Source: Marinobacter maroccanus
GTDB taxonomy: Bacteria; Pseudomonadota; Gammaproteobacteria; Pseudomonadales; Oleiphilaceae
Length of the DNA stretch: 64,000 nt
Assembly: GCF_002933275.1 (NCBI RefSeq)
Contig: NZ_PSSX01000003.1
Location: 124,001-188,000 of the forward strand
Reading direction: 5' to 3'
Positions within the stretch are counted from its first letter, which is position 1, and every line of letters starts with the position of its first letter. Both the position numbers and the translations under genes were made by a program. Of the stretch, positions 26,980 through 35,858 are shown piece after piece. Under the pieces are notes generated by a model. It was not told the DNA's origin. It did not search any database and was given only the letters and a program-made list of their open reading frames with translations.

Positions 26980-28047
26980 ATGCGCGCCTCCGTTTCAACG
27001 GCACAGGACCTGGGCATGCCGGCCATCTACCTGCACCTTCTGGCCGAGCTGCTGAATACCATCGGTGTTGATGAACAGGACCTTCTGCTTCGGGTCGGAC
27101 TCGACCCGGCCCGCCTTCAATCCACCGATCTGCGGGTCAGCCAGACCCAGGCCAGCGAATTTGTCACCCGGGCCATTATCGAAAGCGGCGAGCCCGGGCT
27201 CGGAATCATGCTCGCCCGGGAACTCAAGCTGCCACTGCACGGCGCCCTGGGTACGGCGGTCATGAGCAGCCGCACATTGGGCGATGCCATGGAGCTGATG
27301 ACCCGGTACCTGACACTGCGGGTGCCCCATCTTCAGGTCCGCAAACGGGAAACCGGCAACCTGGCCTGGTACGTTGTCAGCTGCGATATCGATCTCGGGC
27401 CCCTGCACGGGTTCATCATGGACGCCATGCTGTTCGGATGCGTTTCCATGGGAGCGCAACTGACGGGCTCGGTGGTTGATGGTTTGCGCGTTGTTCGCCG
27501 GGGGCCGGAGCCGGCCTATTTCCAACGGTTCCGCTCACAGATCCCGATACCCGTGGAGTTCGGTGCCACGGAGAATGCCCTGGTGATCCCCGCCGCCCAC
27601 CTGGATCTGCCCGTACGCTTCACCGACGATCAACTGGCCGCCTCATCAAGAGCCCAGTGCGAAGAGGCGCTGCGGCAGCTGACCGAAGACGCCGGATTTG
27701 CCTGTCGGGTCCGGCGAGTGATTGAAACCAGCCACCCCTTCCCACCTAAACTGGCCCGGGTTGCAGGCACCCTGTTTGTCTCTGAAAGAACACTCAAACG
27801 GCGACTGCAGGAAGAAGAAGCCAGCTTCCAGCAGCTGGTGGATCAGGTCCGCCTGGAGCGGGCACAGGATCTACTCCGCAGTACCGGCATGAACCTGAGC
27901 CAGATTGCTGACGCCCTGGGCTATGCCGACGCCGCGAACTTCACCCGGGCTTTCAAGCGCTGGACCGGCACCAGCCCCAGTCACTACCGAAGCGCGCCTG
28001 CCAGACCCGCCTCGACACCTGCCGAGCGGGCACTGGCAACCGGCTGA
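26980..28047 (+). CDS. AraC family transcriptional regulator (OruR/ArgR-like N-domain)
   Basis: The 355 residues comprise an N-terminal Arabinose_bd-type ligand domain (about 20-210; LGIMLARELKLPLHGALGTA) and a C-terminal double helix-turn-helix (LARVAGTLFVSERTLKRRLQ; LSQIADALGYADAANFTRAF, then KRWTGTSPSHYR). The second motif is the AraC hallmark. GAGGA precedes the ATG. It converges with queE and has no obvious partner operon, so its targets are unknown. Confidence 0.92.
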   Translation: MRASVSTAQDLGMPAIYLHLLAELLNTIGVDEQDLLLRVGLDPARLQSTDLRVSQTQASEFVTRAIIESGEPGLGIMLARELKLPLHGALGTAVMSSRTLGDAMELMTRYLTLRVPHLQVRKRETGNLAWYVVSCDIDLGPLHGFIMDAMLFGCVSMGAQLTGSVVDGLRVVRRGPEPAYFQRFRSQIPIPVEFGATENALVIPAAHLDLPVRFTDDQLAASSRAQCEEALRQLTEDAGFACRVRRVIETSHPFPPKLARVAGTLFVSERTLKRRLQEEEASFQQLVDQVRLERAQDLLRSTGMNLSQIADALGYADAANFTRAFKRWTGTSPSHYRSAPARPASTPAERALATG

Positions 28048-28704
28048 TCAGTCGATTCCGATGATTTTGTGCATCTGCAGGGTAAGACGCCACTGGGGGT
28101 GCGCAAGACAGTAGTTGGTAGCGCGGCGGGTATTACTTTGCTTGATCTCGTCCACCGCCGTTTCCGGTGTCGACGGAGAGGCCATGGGCGACAGGAAATA
28201 ATGGCTCGCGCGAATACCGAGGAATCGCTCCGGCATCGCCAGGGGCTGGGGATAGACCAGCTTCAGCTCGTCACAGGCCTCGATCACCACCGGGGCATCG
28301 GCCTTGGGACTGACGCAGAGCCAGTCAATACCTTCGGGGGCTGGCAGGGTGCCATTGGTCTCTACCCCCACTTCAAACCCTTCCCGGTGGAAAGCTTCAA
28401 TCAGGGCTGTATCCAGCTGCAACAGGGGCTCGCCGCCGGTGCAGACCACATAGGGCTTGCCAGGCGCGTCCGGCCAGAGATTCCGTATGTGACGAGCCAG
28501 GGCTTCCGCTGTTTCAAAACGGCCACCATTCTGGCCGTCCGTACCCACAAAATCGGTATCACAGAAATTGCAGACCGCACTGGCACGGTCTTTCTCACGA
28601 CCGGTCCAGAGGTTGCACTTGCTGAAGCGACAGAACACGGCAGCGCGGCCGGCCTGGGCGCCTTCGCCCTGCAGGGTGTAGAAGGCTTCCTTGACCCGAT
28701 ACAT
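28048..28704 (-). CDS. queE: 7-carboxy-7-deazaguanine synthase
   Basis: This 218-residue radical-SAM enzyme begins YRVKEAFYTLQGEGAQAGR. The cluster cysteines are spaced C-X14-C-X2-C (KCNLWTGREK...AVCNFCDTDF), the variant known from Burkholderia QueE rather than the usual CX3CX2C. It converts 6-carboxytetrahydropterin to 7-carboxy-7-deazaguanine in queuosine synthesis. Its start overlaps the queC stop by one base (TGATG), so the two are coupled. Confidence 0.95.
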   Translation of the reverse strand: MYRVKEAFYTLQGEGAQAGRAAVFCRFSKCNLWTGREKDRASAVCNFCDTDFVGTDGQNGGRFETAEALARHIRNLWPDAPGKPYVVCTGGEPLLQLDTALIEAFHREGFEVGVETNGTLPAPEGIDWLCVSPKADAPVVIEACDELKLVYPQPLAMPERFLGIRASHYFLSPMASPSTPETAVDEIKQSNTRRATNYCLAHPQWRLTLQMHKIIGID

Positions 28705-29369
28705 CAGCCTGCGCCCTCGTATTCCAGAGGATCGGTCACACCATTGGCGGCAAACGCTTCCAGACGTTCAACGCATGAACCACAGCGGCCACAGGCTTGC
28801 TCCCGACCGTTGTAGCAGGTCCAGGTCTGCGAATAATCCAGGCCCAGGCGGAGACCTTCGGCCAGGATCTGGCCCTTGTCCATGGCCATGAAGGGTGCCT
28901 CAATGCCCACCGGTTCGTAGTTGGCGACTCGGCAGACTGCGTCCATCTTCTCAACGAACTCCGGGCGACAGTCCGGGTAGATGGCATGGTCGCCACCGTG
29001 AGCCCCATACCACACAGCGCCTGCGCCAACGGTCACGGCGTAACCGGTTGCCAGCGACAGGAGGATCATGTTGCGGTTCGGCACCACTGTCGCTTTCATA
29101 CTGTCTTCTTCGTAGTGGCCTTCCGGGACCTCTATATCCGAGGTCAGGGATGATCCGGCCATCACCTCACTCATGGCGCGGATATCGATCACTTTGTGGG
29201 GAATACCCTGCGCCTCACATACCGAACGCGCACACTCCAGCTCCCGAACGTGACGCTGGCCATAGTTGAAGGACAGCGCATGAACCTGATGCCCACGTTC
29301 CCTGGCCAGGTGCAGCAGAGTGTAGGAGTCCATGCCTCCGGAATAGATTACAACCACGGTGTCTATCAT
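28704..29369 (-). CDS. queC: 7-cyano-7-deazaguanine synthase
   Basis: This 221-residue protein has an N-type ATP pyrophosphatase loop [14 protein letters not shown], the [10 protein letters not shown] segment and the C-terminal zinc site [18 protein letters not shown]. It makes preQ0 from carboxydeazaguanine, ammonia and ATP. It is first in the queC-queE operon; queD is not in the window. I found no preQ1 riboswitch pattern upstream. Confidence 0.95.
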   Translation of the reverse strand: MIDTVVVIYSGGMDSYTLLHLARERGHQVHALSFNYGQRHVRELECARSVCEAQGIPHKVIDIRAMSEVMAGSSLTSDIEVPEGHYEEDSMKATVVPNRNMILLSLATGYAVTVGAGAVWYGAHGGDHAIYPDCRPEFVEKMDAVCRVANYEPVGIEAPFMAMDKGQILAEGLRLGLDYSQTWTCYNGREQACGRCGSCVERLEAFAANGVTDPLEYEGAG

Positions 29370-29554
29370 TCGGGCTCCCCGTATGGTGCGATTGGGTGTG
29401 GGCTGGTTTACTGTCGCGCCCGACGCCTGTTGCTGTCATCGGGCTTTTACAATGAATGGACATATTGTAACAGTGCAGGCACAGGTTGGGTTCGCGTCTC
29501 GGTTGCGGGGCGGGTAAACTCAGCGAAAAACAACTCATCAGCTACACTGACTCC

Positions 29555-30088
29555 ATGACCACTATCCAGCCGGCATTCATCGATTTCGAGGCATCCAGCC
29601 TTGATCTGATCGCGAGCTACCCCATTGAGGTAGGGATCTGCATGCCGGATGGCTCTCTCCATAGCTGGCTGATCGCCCCCCATGTCCTCTGGCAGGACTG
29701 GTCGGAAAGCGCTGAACAGATACACGGCATTTCCCGTGAGACTCTGGAAGCAGACGGTATTGCCGTGGGTGAAGTGGCCAGGGCCCTGAACGAGCTGCTG
29801 CCAGAACAGGTGTTTTGCGATGCCTGGACGTTCGACAGCTTCTGGCTGCACCGCTTGTTCAGGGCCGCCCGCATCACGCCGGCGTTTCAGCTCGAGTCCA
29901 TTTCAGCATTGCTGGACACGCGCCAGGTGCGCCAATGGTCGGGGCTTCGTCAGCAGGTGATTACCGAACTTGGCTTGCCAGTACACCGGGCAGCAAATGA
30001 CGCCCTGATCCTTCACAAAACCTGGGAACGGATTGCGGAGGACCATGGCGCCCTGGAGCCATTAACCGGTCAGAGCCGTCGGGCCTGA
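29555..30088 (+). CDS. DEDDh-type 3'-5' exonuclease domain protein
   Basis: This 177-residue protein carries AFIDFEASSL (ExoI, with the paired acidic residues), CDAWTFDSFWLHRLFR (ExoII-like Asp) and VHRAANDALIL (ExoIII, His and Asp). The layout is that of an RNase T/DnaQ-like single-domain nuclease. The segment SAEQIHGISRETLEADG also matches DnaQ-like proteins. I chose the ATG at 29555 because residues upstream do not look like a fold. The natural substrate cannot be told. Confidence 0.78.
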   Translation: MTTIQPAFIDFEASSLDLIASYPIEVGICMPDGSLHSWLIAPHVLWQDWSESAEQIHGISRETLEADGIAVGEVARALNELLPEQVFCDAWTFDSFWLHRLFRAARITPAFQLESISALLDTRQVRQWSGLRQQVITELGLPVHRAANDALILHKTWERIAEDHGALEPLTGQSRRA

Positions 30089-30103
30089 TCCGGAATCAGG
30101 CAA

Positions 30104-30334
30104 TCAGTGTCTGACACGCAATGCGATAACTTCGAGACCATCCCGAAGGGTATTGAGAGTCCAGTAAGTCACCAGCGCCATGAGCGCGGCACCCGTTACG
30201 GTAAACACCAGGTTTTCGCCCACAACCTGCTCCTGTGCGGCAAACAGGTATAGCCCCAGTGCGATAATCAGGGCGAGTTCAATCAATGCGTGGGAACGGA
30301 ATTTTCTACTGGCAGATCCGGCGTCGTCGGACAT
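30104..30334 (-). CDS. Small two-helix membrane protein, unknown function
   Basis: This 76-residue protein has a short polar N-terminus (MSDDAGSASRKFRSHALIEL), two hydrophobic helices (LALIIALGLYLFAAQE; LVFTVTGAALMALVTYWTLN) and a basic C-terminus. It is faintly like the PsiE/phosphate-starvation inducible membrane proteins, but I would not assign it. A longer start at 30391 is possible; the ATG at 30334 fits the membrane topology better. The ribosome site is weak. Confidence 0.55.
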   Translation of the reverse strand: MSDDAGSASRKFRSHALIELALIIALGLYLFAAQEQVVGENLVFTVTGAALMALVTYWTLNTLRDGLEVIALRVRH

Positions 30335-30453
30335 TTTGCTAGGTTTCAACCTCTGTCTGTCTATGGCAATGAATGAAAAGGTAGTGTGCAAATTATCGCC
30401 AGGACAGCCAACAAAATCTGTACGAAGTAGTGGCTACGAAGATTCCACTACCC

Positions 30454-30551
30454 AAAAAAAACGCAGCCATAGAGGCTGCGTAGAAAGGAGAGATCCATTG
30501 ACTGCTTGGCGCGGCAGGCAGTCAGGATTGCACAACGTAAAACACGTGACG
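30454..30551 (-). ncRNA. Candidate small RNA with intrinsic terminator
   Basis: A minus-strand terminator (ACGCAGCC/GGCTGCGT stem at 30461-30481, then eight Ts) lies in a gap with no convincing minus-strand gene upstream of it. An extended -10, TGGCATAAT (30558-30566), is placed to start an RNA near 30551, giving about 98 nt. The RNA would hold a GACTGC/GCAGTC hairpin and a single-stranded CTCTCCTTTCT stretch able to pair with ribosome binding sites. No -35 is evident. The gap 30335-30880 has no other firm gene. Confidence 0.5.
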
Positions 30552-30670
30552 CTGCGAATTATGCCAAGCGCCCATGGGGCCGTCTGTAGGGGTTTGCCGA
30601 AGATGCAGACCTATTGCAAACGGCCCGATAGCCTATACACTGGTAGTCGAACCGAAATTCAAGAGCCGAT

Positions 30671-30760
30671 ATGACCAGAATGATTCCACAGTTTATTGCT
30701 TACACAGCAGCAGGTTGCCATGCAGTGCAGTCTGTCCGCGCGATGGTGAAAGACATCTAA
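30671..30760 (+). CDS. Candidate 29-residue small ORF in the leader of the 30881 gene
   Basis: An open frame MTRMIPQFIAYTAAGCHAVQ continues to VKDI and a TAA stop. AAGAG lies about eight bases upstream. Between its stop and the next gene are a pyrimidine-rich hairpin region and a strong terminator. It might be a leader peptide or a small protein; with 29 codons it may equally be chance. Confidence 0.25.
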   Translation: MTRMIPQFIAYTAAGCHAVQSVRAMVKDI

Positions 30761-30814
30761 CGGCTTTCGGTCAGTCCCGGGAGCCTTTGTAGCGACCGGG
30801 TCAGCTTCTCCGCG

Positions 30815-30852
30815 AAACCCCGGTTGCTTCAGGCACCGGGGTTTTTGTTTTT
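30815..30852 (+). terminator. Strong intrinsic terminator 28 bases before a start codon
   Basis: AAACCCCGGT (30815-30824) pairs with ACCGGGGTTT (30835-30844), followed by TTGTTTTT. The ATG of the next + strand gene is at 30881, so there is no room for a separate promoter. It acts either as an attenuator of that gene or as the end of an upstream small transcript. Confidence 0.8.
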
Positions 30853-30880
30853 GCAGCCGCAAAACGACAAGGAGAACATC

Positions 30881-31153
30881 ATGAAAAGACATCCGACAAC
30901 TCGTGCAGCAAACCAGCCCATCAACAATCGTCAGGGCCCGATCAAGCGCCCGGAAAAGCTGCCGCTGCTGGATGCGATCTGCAAAAAATTGAATCAGCGC
31001 GTCAACCTGGACGACGAACAGCGGGTGCTGGGTGTGTATGAGCGGGGCTGGATCTTCAAGGGCGTTCTGGGCAACCTTAACGACGCCGAGGCGAGGTACG
31101 TGAGAGCACTGGCGACCCGTTACAATTCCTGGATTGCCCGGCAGGTCGCCTGA
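30881..31153 (+). CDS. Conserved-looking basic protein, unknown function
   Basis: This 90-residue protein has a basic, disordered N-terminus (MKRHPTTRAANQPINNRQGP) and a folded-looking second half (LDAICKKLNQRVNLDDEQRV, VYERGWIFKGVLGNLNDAEA). It has no signal peptide or membrane segment. A very good ribosome site (AAGGAG, eight bases upstream) supports the start. I do not recognise the family. An intrinsic terminator just upstream suggests expression by read-through. Confidence 0.7.
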   Translation: MKRHPTTRAANQPINNRQGPIKRPEKLPLLDAICKKLNQRVNLDDEQRVLGVYERGWIFKGVLGNLNDAEARYVRALATRYNSWIARQVA

Positions 31154-31178
31154 TCAGACTGTGATAGGTCTGAACCGG

Positions 31179-31592
31179 TCAGTGGCGCCGGTTCAGACCC
31201 TGCATCATCGCCATGTCGCCGCCGTGAACCATGGCGTAATTGTTCACCACATCGTGTATTTTTTCCTGGGAATAGGGCTTGACCACGTACCCGTTAGCGC
31301 CGGCACTGATCGCCCGCTGAATACTCTCAATCGAGTCGTCCGCTGTCACCAGGACAATGTGCTGTTCCTCACGGGCGTCCTTGAATTCCAGCATCAGTTC
31401 GTGGCCATCGCCATCCGGCAGGCCCAGATCCAGCAGGATAATCTGAAATTCCCCAGCCTTGAACGCCGCCCTGGCGGAAGCCGCATCAATACACTCGACC
31501 ACCTTGGTTGCGCCAGCCTTGTAAAGCATGTCCACCAGCCGCTCTCGCATCACCGGCTCATCTTCCACTACCAGCACTCTCAGATCCGTCAT
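31179..31592 (-). CDS. CheY-like single-domain response regulator
   Basis: This 137-residue receiver begins DLRVLVVEDEPVMRERL, with the acidic pair, then IILLDLGLPDGDG (phosphorylated Asp), VTADDSIESIQRAI and VVKPYSQEKI (Lys). There is no output domain. It lies downstream of, and on the same strand as, a membrane protein and a hybrid kinase with an HPt domain, which could phosphorylate it. AGGAG eight bases upstream supports the ATG at 31592. Confidence 0.9.
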   Translation of the reverse strand: MTDLRVLVVEDEPVMRERLVDMLYKAGATKVVECIDAASARAAFKAGEFQIILLDLGLPDGDGHELMLEFKDAREEQHIVLVTADDSIESIQRAISAGANGYVVKPYSQEKIHDVVNNYAMVHGGDMAMMQGLNRRH

Positions 31593-31606
31593 GGGGGTTG
31601 CTCCTG

Positions 31607-32164
31607 TCAAGCTGTTGGGTGGTTGCCGGTGCGCCGGGGCAGATCCAGCGGCGCCGGGCGAGGCTCACCCATGTCGCTGTCGTCAGACCGTGGCGAGTTC
31701 TCGTCATTAAATGTTGTCGCGTCTTCCATGCCAAATCGTGTCAGGATATTGCTGATGCTCACGGCCGTTGTGTACAGAGAAATGGCAATAATCAGAAGGA
31801 TCGGCTGAACAAAGGTTACGAAACCGGGCACATCCGCGCTCCCCAGTATACTCAATATCAGGATGATTGCCGGGCCCAGCACCACGAACAGTGTCAACGC
31901 GATGAAGAAAACGATCCGTTCCTTGTAACGCCCGAGATCCCGATTGGTCACCAGACCGAGCACGAACTTGCCGATGGCCAGGCCGGCCAGAATGGCGGCG
32001 GCGATACTCAGGTCCGGTCGCAGCAGGGTTTCATACAGCCGGCCTTCCCACAGCCGTTGCATACCAATGATCAGAAACGGAAACAGCACAAACAGTATGT
32101 CCGCGTAGGTTCCGTACATCATGCTCAGGGAATGGTGTTCTCGGCGTTCCGTCAACTCACTCAT
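31607..32164 (-). CDS. Membrane protein between kinase and response regulator, unknown function
   Basis: This 185-residue protein has about four membrane helices (ADILFVLFPFLIIGMQRL; LSIAAAILAGLAIGKFVLGL; RIVFFIALTLFVVLGPAIIL; ILLIIAISLYTTAVSI) and a soluble acidic tail (FNDENSPRSDDSDMGEPRPA). No family is recognised. AGGAAG upstream supports the ATG at 32164. It is 33 bases after the kinase stop and 14 before the receiver start, so it is probably one operon and may be a partner of the sensor. Confidence 0.75.
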   Translation of the reverse strand: MSELTERREHHSLSMMYGTYADILFVLFPFLIIGMQRLWEGRLYETLLRPDLSIAAAILAGLAIGKFVLGLVTNRDLGRYKERIVFFIALTLFVVLGPAIILILSILGSADVPGFVTFVQPILLIIAISLYTTAVSISNILTRFGMEDATTFNDENSPRSDDSDMGEPRPAPLDLPRRTGNHPTA

Positions 32165-32197
32165 CGGGTTCTTCCTGTTGGTTGTTCTCGACATACA

Positions 32198-35100
32198 TCA
32201 GCCCGGGGTTTTCGCAGCGGCAAGGGCACGCTCTATCATTTCACCGAGTCCCTTGAGCTCGCTGCGAACCCGGTCCCAGTCCGGTTCGGTGACTTTCAGA
32301 AGATCTTCCACTATACCCGCCTGTCGAGTCATCAGCGGATAGCCCATGGCCCCCGCCGTGCCCTTGATCTGGTGGGCTTCGGTTTTCATGGCCTCACCAT
32401 CAGCGTTCGCCAGCGCCGCTTCCATTCGCGCCCGGCGGGCGGCCAGGCCATCAAGAAACTGTGCAACCAGATGGGAAATTTCGGCATCCTCACCGGAGTC
32501 CGTGGCGGAAACCGCACCAGCGCCAAGCAGTCGATCCAGCAGGGATGTCAGGTGGGACTGATCAATGGGCTTGTTCAACACTCCGTCACAACCGGCATCA
32601 AGCAGGGCATCGGTTTCCCGCTGATCACCAGCCGTAAAGGCAATCACCGGCCGCCGGAACCCGGCCTGGCGCAGCAGTCTGGTTGCAGCAACGCCATCCA
32701 TACCGGGCATGTGGCGGTCCATCAGAACCAGATGAATGGTATCGGACAGTGCCGTCCGGACCGCTTCCTCGCCACTGGTAACCGACATCACATCCAGCCC
32801 CTCCCGGCGTAGCATGCGCTCCACCAGCTGCCGGTTCTCGGTATTGTCTTCAGCAACCAGCACCTTGCCCTGATACCGCGGCACGGGGCTTTCGACAATC
32901 TCCGGGGTAACCGAAAGGTACCGGGCCAGGGCTTCATAGAACCGCTGTTTGTCGATGGGCTTGGCCAGATGCTCATTGCAGCCCGCCAGACGATAATCGG
33001 CAATGTCTTCGGACATCACATTCGCGGTCAGGGCGATCACCGGCGTATTAATCCCGGCCTCGCGCAGTGCCGCCGTGGCGTCACGGCCGTTCATCACCGG
33101 CATCTGGATGTCCATCAATATCAGATCAAAAGGCTCGCGAATCGCCAGCTCTAGGGCTTCGGCGCCATTGCTCACATGAACCAGTTCGGCGCCGGTTCGC
33201 GACACCAGCAAGGACACCAGCCGCCGGTTCACGTCGTTGTCTTCGGCACACAGGATGCGCCCGGACAATCTCGGTGCCACCACCATGGGTATGGCCCTGC
33301 GGCGCTGGCTGAGCTCCGACGCATCACGCAGGAAATGAACCTGATCCAATGGCCCGGTCCGGATCGACAGCTCGAACTCACTGCCCTCGCCATAGGTGCT
33401 GTGCACCCGGATACTGCCACCGAGCATTTCTGCCAGCCGCCGCGAGATACTGAGCCCGAGGCCGGTGCCACCATACTGTCTGGAAATGGCAGCGCTGCCC
33501 TGGGCAAAGGGATCAAACAGCCGCCCCAACTGTTCCGGCTTCATGCCAATGCCGGTATCTACCACCCTGGCCACCAGCAATTCGTGCTCGCGATCGCAGC
33601 GGACTACCAGGGAAATGGAACCTTTGTCGGTGAACTTCAGGGCGTTGCCGCAAAGGTTGATGATGATCTGACGCAGCCTGGTGGGGTCGGTTTGCACCTG
33701 CTCCGGCAATGGGTATTCGCAGATGATGCTGAAATCCAGACCCTTTTCCCGGGCCCGGGGGGCAAAAAAGGCGCGGATTTCATCCAGAAGTTCCGGCAGA
33801 TTGACCGATACGATATCCACATCCAGTTTGTTGGCGTCGATCTTCGAATGGTCGAGGATGTCGTTGACCAGGTCCAGCAGATGGCGGCCGCTTCGTACCA
33901 CGGTCTCTGCGCTGCTTCTTTTCTCGGGATCACTGAGGTCCGGATCAAGCAGGGTTTCACCGTAACCGATGATCGCCGCCAGCGGCGTACGGATTTCATG
34001 GCTCATATTGGCCAGGAACTGACTCTTTGCCTCCGCCGAGTTACGGGCCAGTTCCTTTTCAAGCCGCTCCTGCTCCCGCTCCCGCTCGATTCTCTGCCGG
34101 TTGTGACTTTCGGTGGCGTCGATGCAGGTGCCCTCCAGATGAGTGGGCTCGCCTTCGGTGTCATAAACCGTATGCAAGGAGATGGTCGCCCAGCGCTCGT
34201 CGCCATCGCGGGTCAGGTATCGGGCCTCAATGCCCTTGACGGTCCCCCGGGCCTCCAGCTGTTCAATCACCAGCCGCCGCAAGCGATCATCGGCGATGCA
34301 GGTTTCCAGGACATCCGGGTTCCGCTTGAGCAGCTCCCGGCTGCTGTTGTAGCCCAGCAAACGGGCCATGGCCGGATTGGCTGTGACAAATCGCCGGTCC
34401 GGGGACATCTGGAAGACCCCTTCAATGGCATTATCGAACAGCGACTGGTAGCGCTGAAGATTCGACAACGCCCGCTGGCTCCAGCCCAGCGCCTCGCCCT
34501 GAACCTGCTTGATCCGATCTGCCAGGGCAAACGAGAACAGAATGATCTGGGCGGTCAGACCAAACTGGGGCGAATAAGCGGTGAAGGTGTTCAGCGGCAG
34601 TATGCCCATCACCGTCAGGGCGTAGATACCGAAGCCCACCAGCGCCAGAGTCCAGGCAAAAAAGTAGGAACGGGCCGCCGGGTTGTAATAACGCCAGGAC
34701 AGGTAACTGACGACGATCAGGATCAGGCTCAGCAGGACGGAACCAACCACAATCCATTCCATGGCCACGTGGTAGGGCAGGAACAGTGATAGAACGAATG
34801 TCGCGACCACCGAATACAGACAGAGGCGGATAACCTGGTCAAGGTCGGCAGAACGCTCCCGGGTCTCCAGCAGTGACCTGGCCATCAACAGGCCCCAGAA
34901 CCAGGTCAGGATAATCTGGAAGTGGAGGAACTGCTTGTCGAAAAGAGCGGGCCGGCTCTCGAGAAGCTGGATACCGTGAACTTGTTCGGTAAAGATAAAG
35001 ATGGTCGCGAACACCAGGTAGAGCACGTAATAGATGTTGCTCCGCTCGCGAACCGCGACCGCGACGAACAGGTTGTAGGCAAGAATGGCGAGCACCGCTC

Positions 35101-35731
35101 CGAGTAGAATGCCCCGCACCAGTTCATCTACCGAGACTTTTTCAATATAGCTGTCCGGGTGCCACAGGCTGATCGGCAAACGGAAGGTGTTGGTGTTGAC
35201 CACCCGAAGATAGACGTGGCTGAGGGTATCCGGTGCCAGGGCGAGGCGGAATGTGGGGTTGGGAACCGCCAGGTCCCGCTCCACCCAGTTATCCTCATAA
35301 CCGGCCTGGCGCTGCTCAACCAGGGCGCCGTCGCGGACCATGAACAGGGCAACCTCATCCACCAGGGGCAGGGCAAGCTCCAGGATCCAGCCATTCTGGT
35401 CGAGGTTGCGGGCGGACCGCAGATCCAGGCGCACCCAGTATGCCGACTCGGTGTAACCGAAGTTCAACACACCGCCTTCGTGGCGGGTGAAGGCTCCCGA
35501 TTCCAGTTTGCGAACCTCATCCAGAGTCAGTGTCTGATCCGGATCCTCGAGGTACCAGATACAGCCACCCAGATCGCGGATACTCTCGATACCGCCATCC
35601 AGGACAATCTCCCCATCACGGCAGGGCCCGGCTGCACTGGCCGAAGACGGCATTATGGCCGTGGCCAGAAGCAGCAGGACTATCATCAAAGACGTCACCG
35701 CTGGGGGCGCCGATTCAAGCCGTTGCCGCAA
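32198..35731 (-). CDS. Hybrid sensor histidine kinase: 7TMR-DISM, PAS, HisKA/HATPase, two receivers, HPt
   Basis: This is a very large hybrid kinase. Domains in order: signal peptide; 7TMR-DISM extracellular domain (about 35-185); seven membrane helices (about 195-400); PAS (about 430-540); HisKA with NMSHEIRTPLAAIIGYGETL (His near 577); HATPase with GTGLGLSISRRLAEMLGG; receiver 1 (ILMDIQMPVMNG); receiver 2 (VLMDRHMPGMDG); and a C-terminal HPt (AHQIKGTAGAMG, His near 1118). Extracellular 7TMR-DISM domains often bind carbohydrates or other small ligands. The start is uncertain: TTG at 35731 follows GGAG and gives a normal signal peptide; GTG at 35815 or ATG at 35686 are alternatives. Confidence 0.9.
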   Translation of the reverse strand: MRQRLESAPPAVTSLMIVLLLLATAIMPSSASAAGPCRDGEIVLDGGIESIRDLGGCIWYLEDPDQTLTLDEVRKLESGAFTRHEGGVLNFGYTESAYWVRLDLRSARNLDQNGWILELALPLVDEVALFMVRDGALVEQRQAGYEDNWVERDLAVPNPTFRLALAPDTLSHVYLRVVNTNTFRLPISLWHPDSYIEKVSVDELVRGILLGAVLAILAYNLFVAVAVRERSNIYYVLYLVFATIFIFTEQVHGIQLLESRPALFDKQFLHFQIILTWFWGLLMARSLLETRERSADLDQVIRLCLYSVVATFVLSLFLPYHVAMEWIVVGSVLLSLILIVVSYLSWRYYNPAARSYFFAWTLALVGFGIYALTVMGILPLNTFTAYSPQFGLTAQIILFSFALADRIKQVQGEALGWSQRALSNLQRYQSLFDNAIEGVFQMSPDRRFVTANPAMARLLGYNSSRELLKRNPDVLETCIADDRLRRLVIEQLEARGTVKGIEARYLTRDGDERWATISLHTVYDTEGEPTHLEGTCIDATESHNRQRIEREREQERLEKELARNSAEAKSQFLANMSHEIRTPLAAIIGYGETLLDPDLSDPEKRSSAETVVRSGRHLLDLVNDILDHSKIDANKLDVDIVSVNLPELLDEIRAFFAPRAREKGLDFSIICEYPLPEQVQTDPTRLRQIIINLCGNALKFTDKGSISLVVRCDREHELLVARVVDTGIGMKPEQLGRLFDPFAQGSAAISRQYGGTGLGLSISRRLAEMLGGSIRVHSTYGEGSEFELSIRTGPLDQVHFLRDASELSQRRRAIPMVVAPRLSGRILCAEDNDVNRRLVSLLVSRTGAELVHVSNGAEALELAIREPFDLILMDIQMPVMNGRDATAALREAGINTPVIALTANVMSEDIADYRLAGCNEHLAKPIDKQRFYEALARYLSVTPEIVESPVPRYQGKVLVAEDNTENRQLVERMLRREGLDVMSVTSGEEAVRTALSDTIHLVLMDRHMPGMDGVAATRLLRQAGFRRPVIAFTAGDQRETDALLDAGCDGVLNKPIDQSHLTSLLDRLLGAGAVSATDSGEDAEISHLVAQFLDGLAARRARMEAALANADGEAMKTEAHQIKGTAGAMGYPLMTRQAGIVEDLLKVTEPDWDRVRSELKGLGEMIERALAAAKTPG

Positions 35732-35858
35732 AATGTGATCTCCGCGAGGGTAGATACCTGTTTTTTGTTTTACTGTCGGTAACCGCACCAGGGCTATACC
35801 GTCCTGGTGAATCACTTTAGCCGTTTACACCGTTTATCGCATCCCGGGGCCTTCTGAA

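Noticed and set aside
29370..29470. preQ1 riboswitch upstream of queC
   Set aside because: I looked for the preQ1-I/II consensus on the minus strand and saw neither the C-rich loop nor the pseudoknot partner.
33176..34789. 537-codon + strand frame inside the hybrid kinase
   Set aside because: The minus strand there encodes clear PAS, HisKA, HATPase and receiver domains; the + frame translation looks like composition noise.
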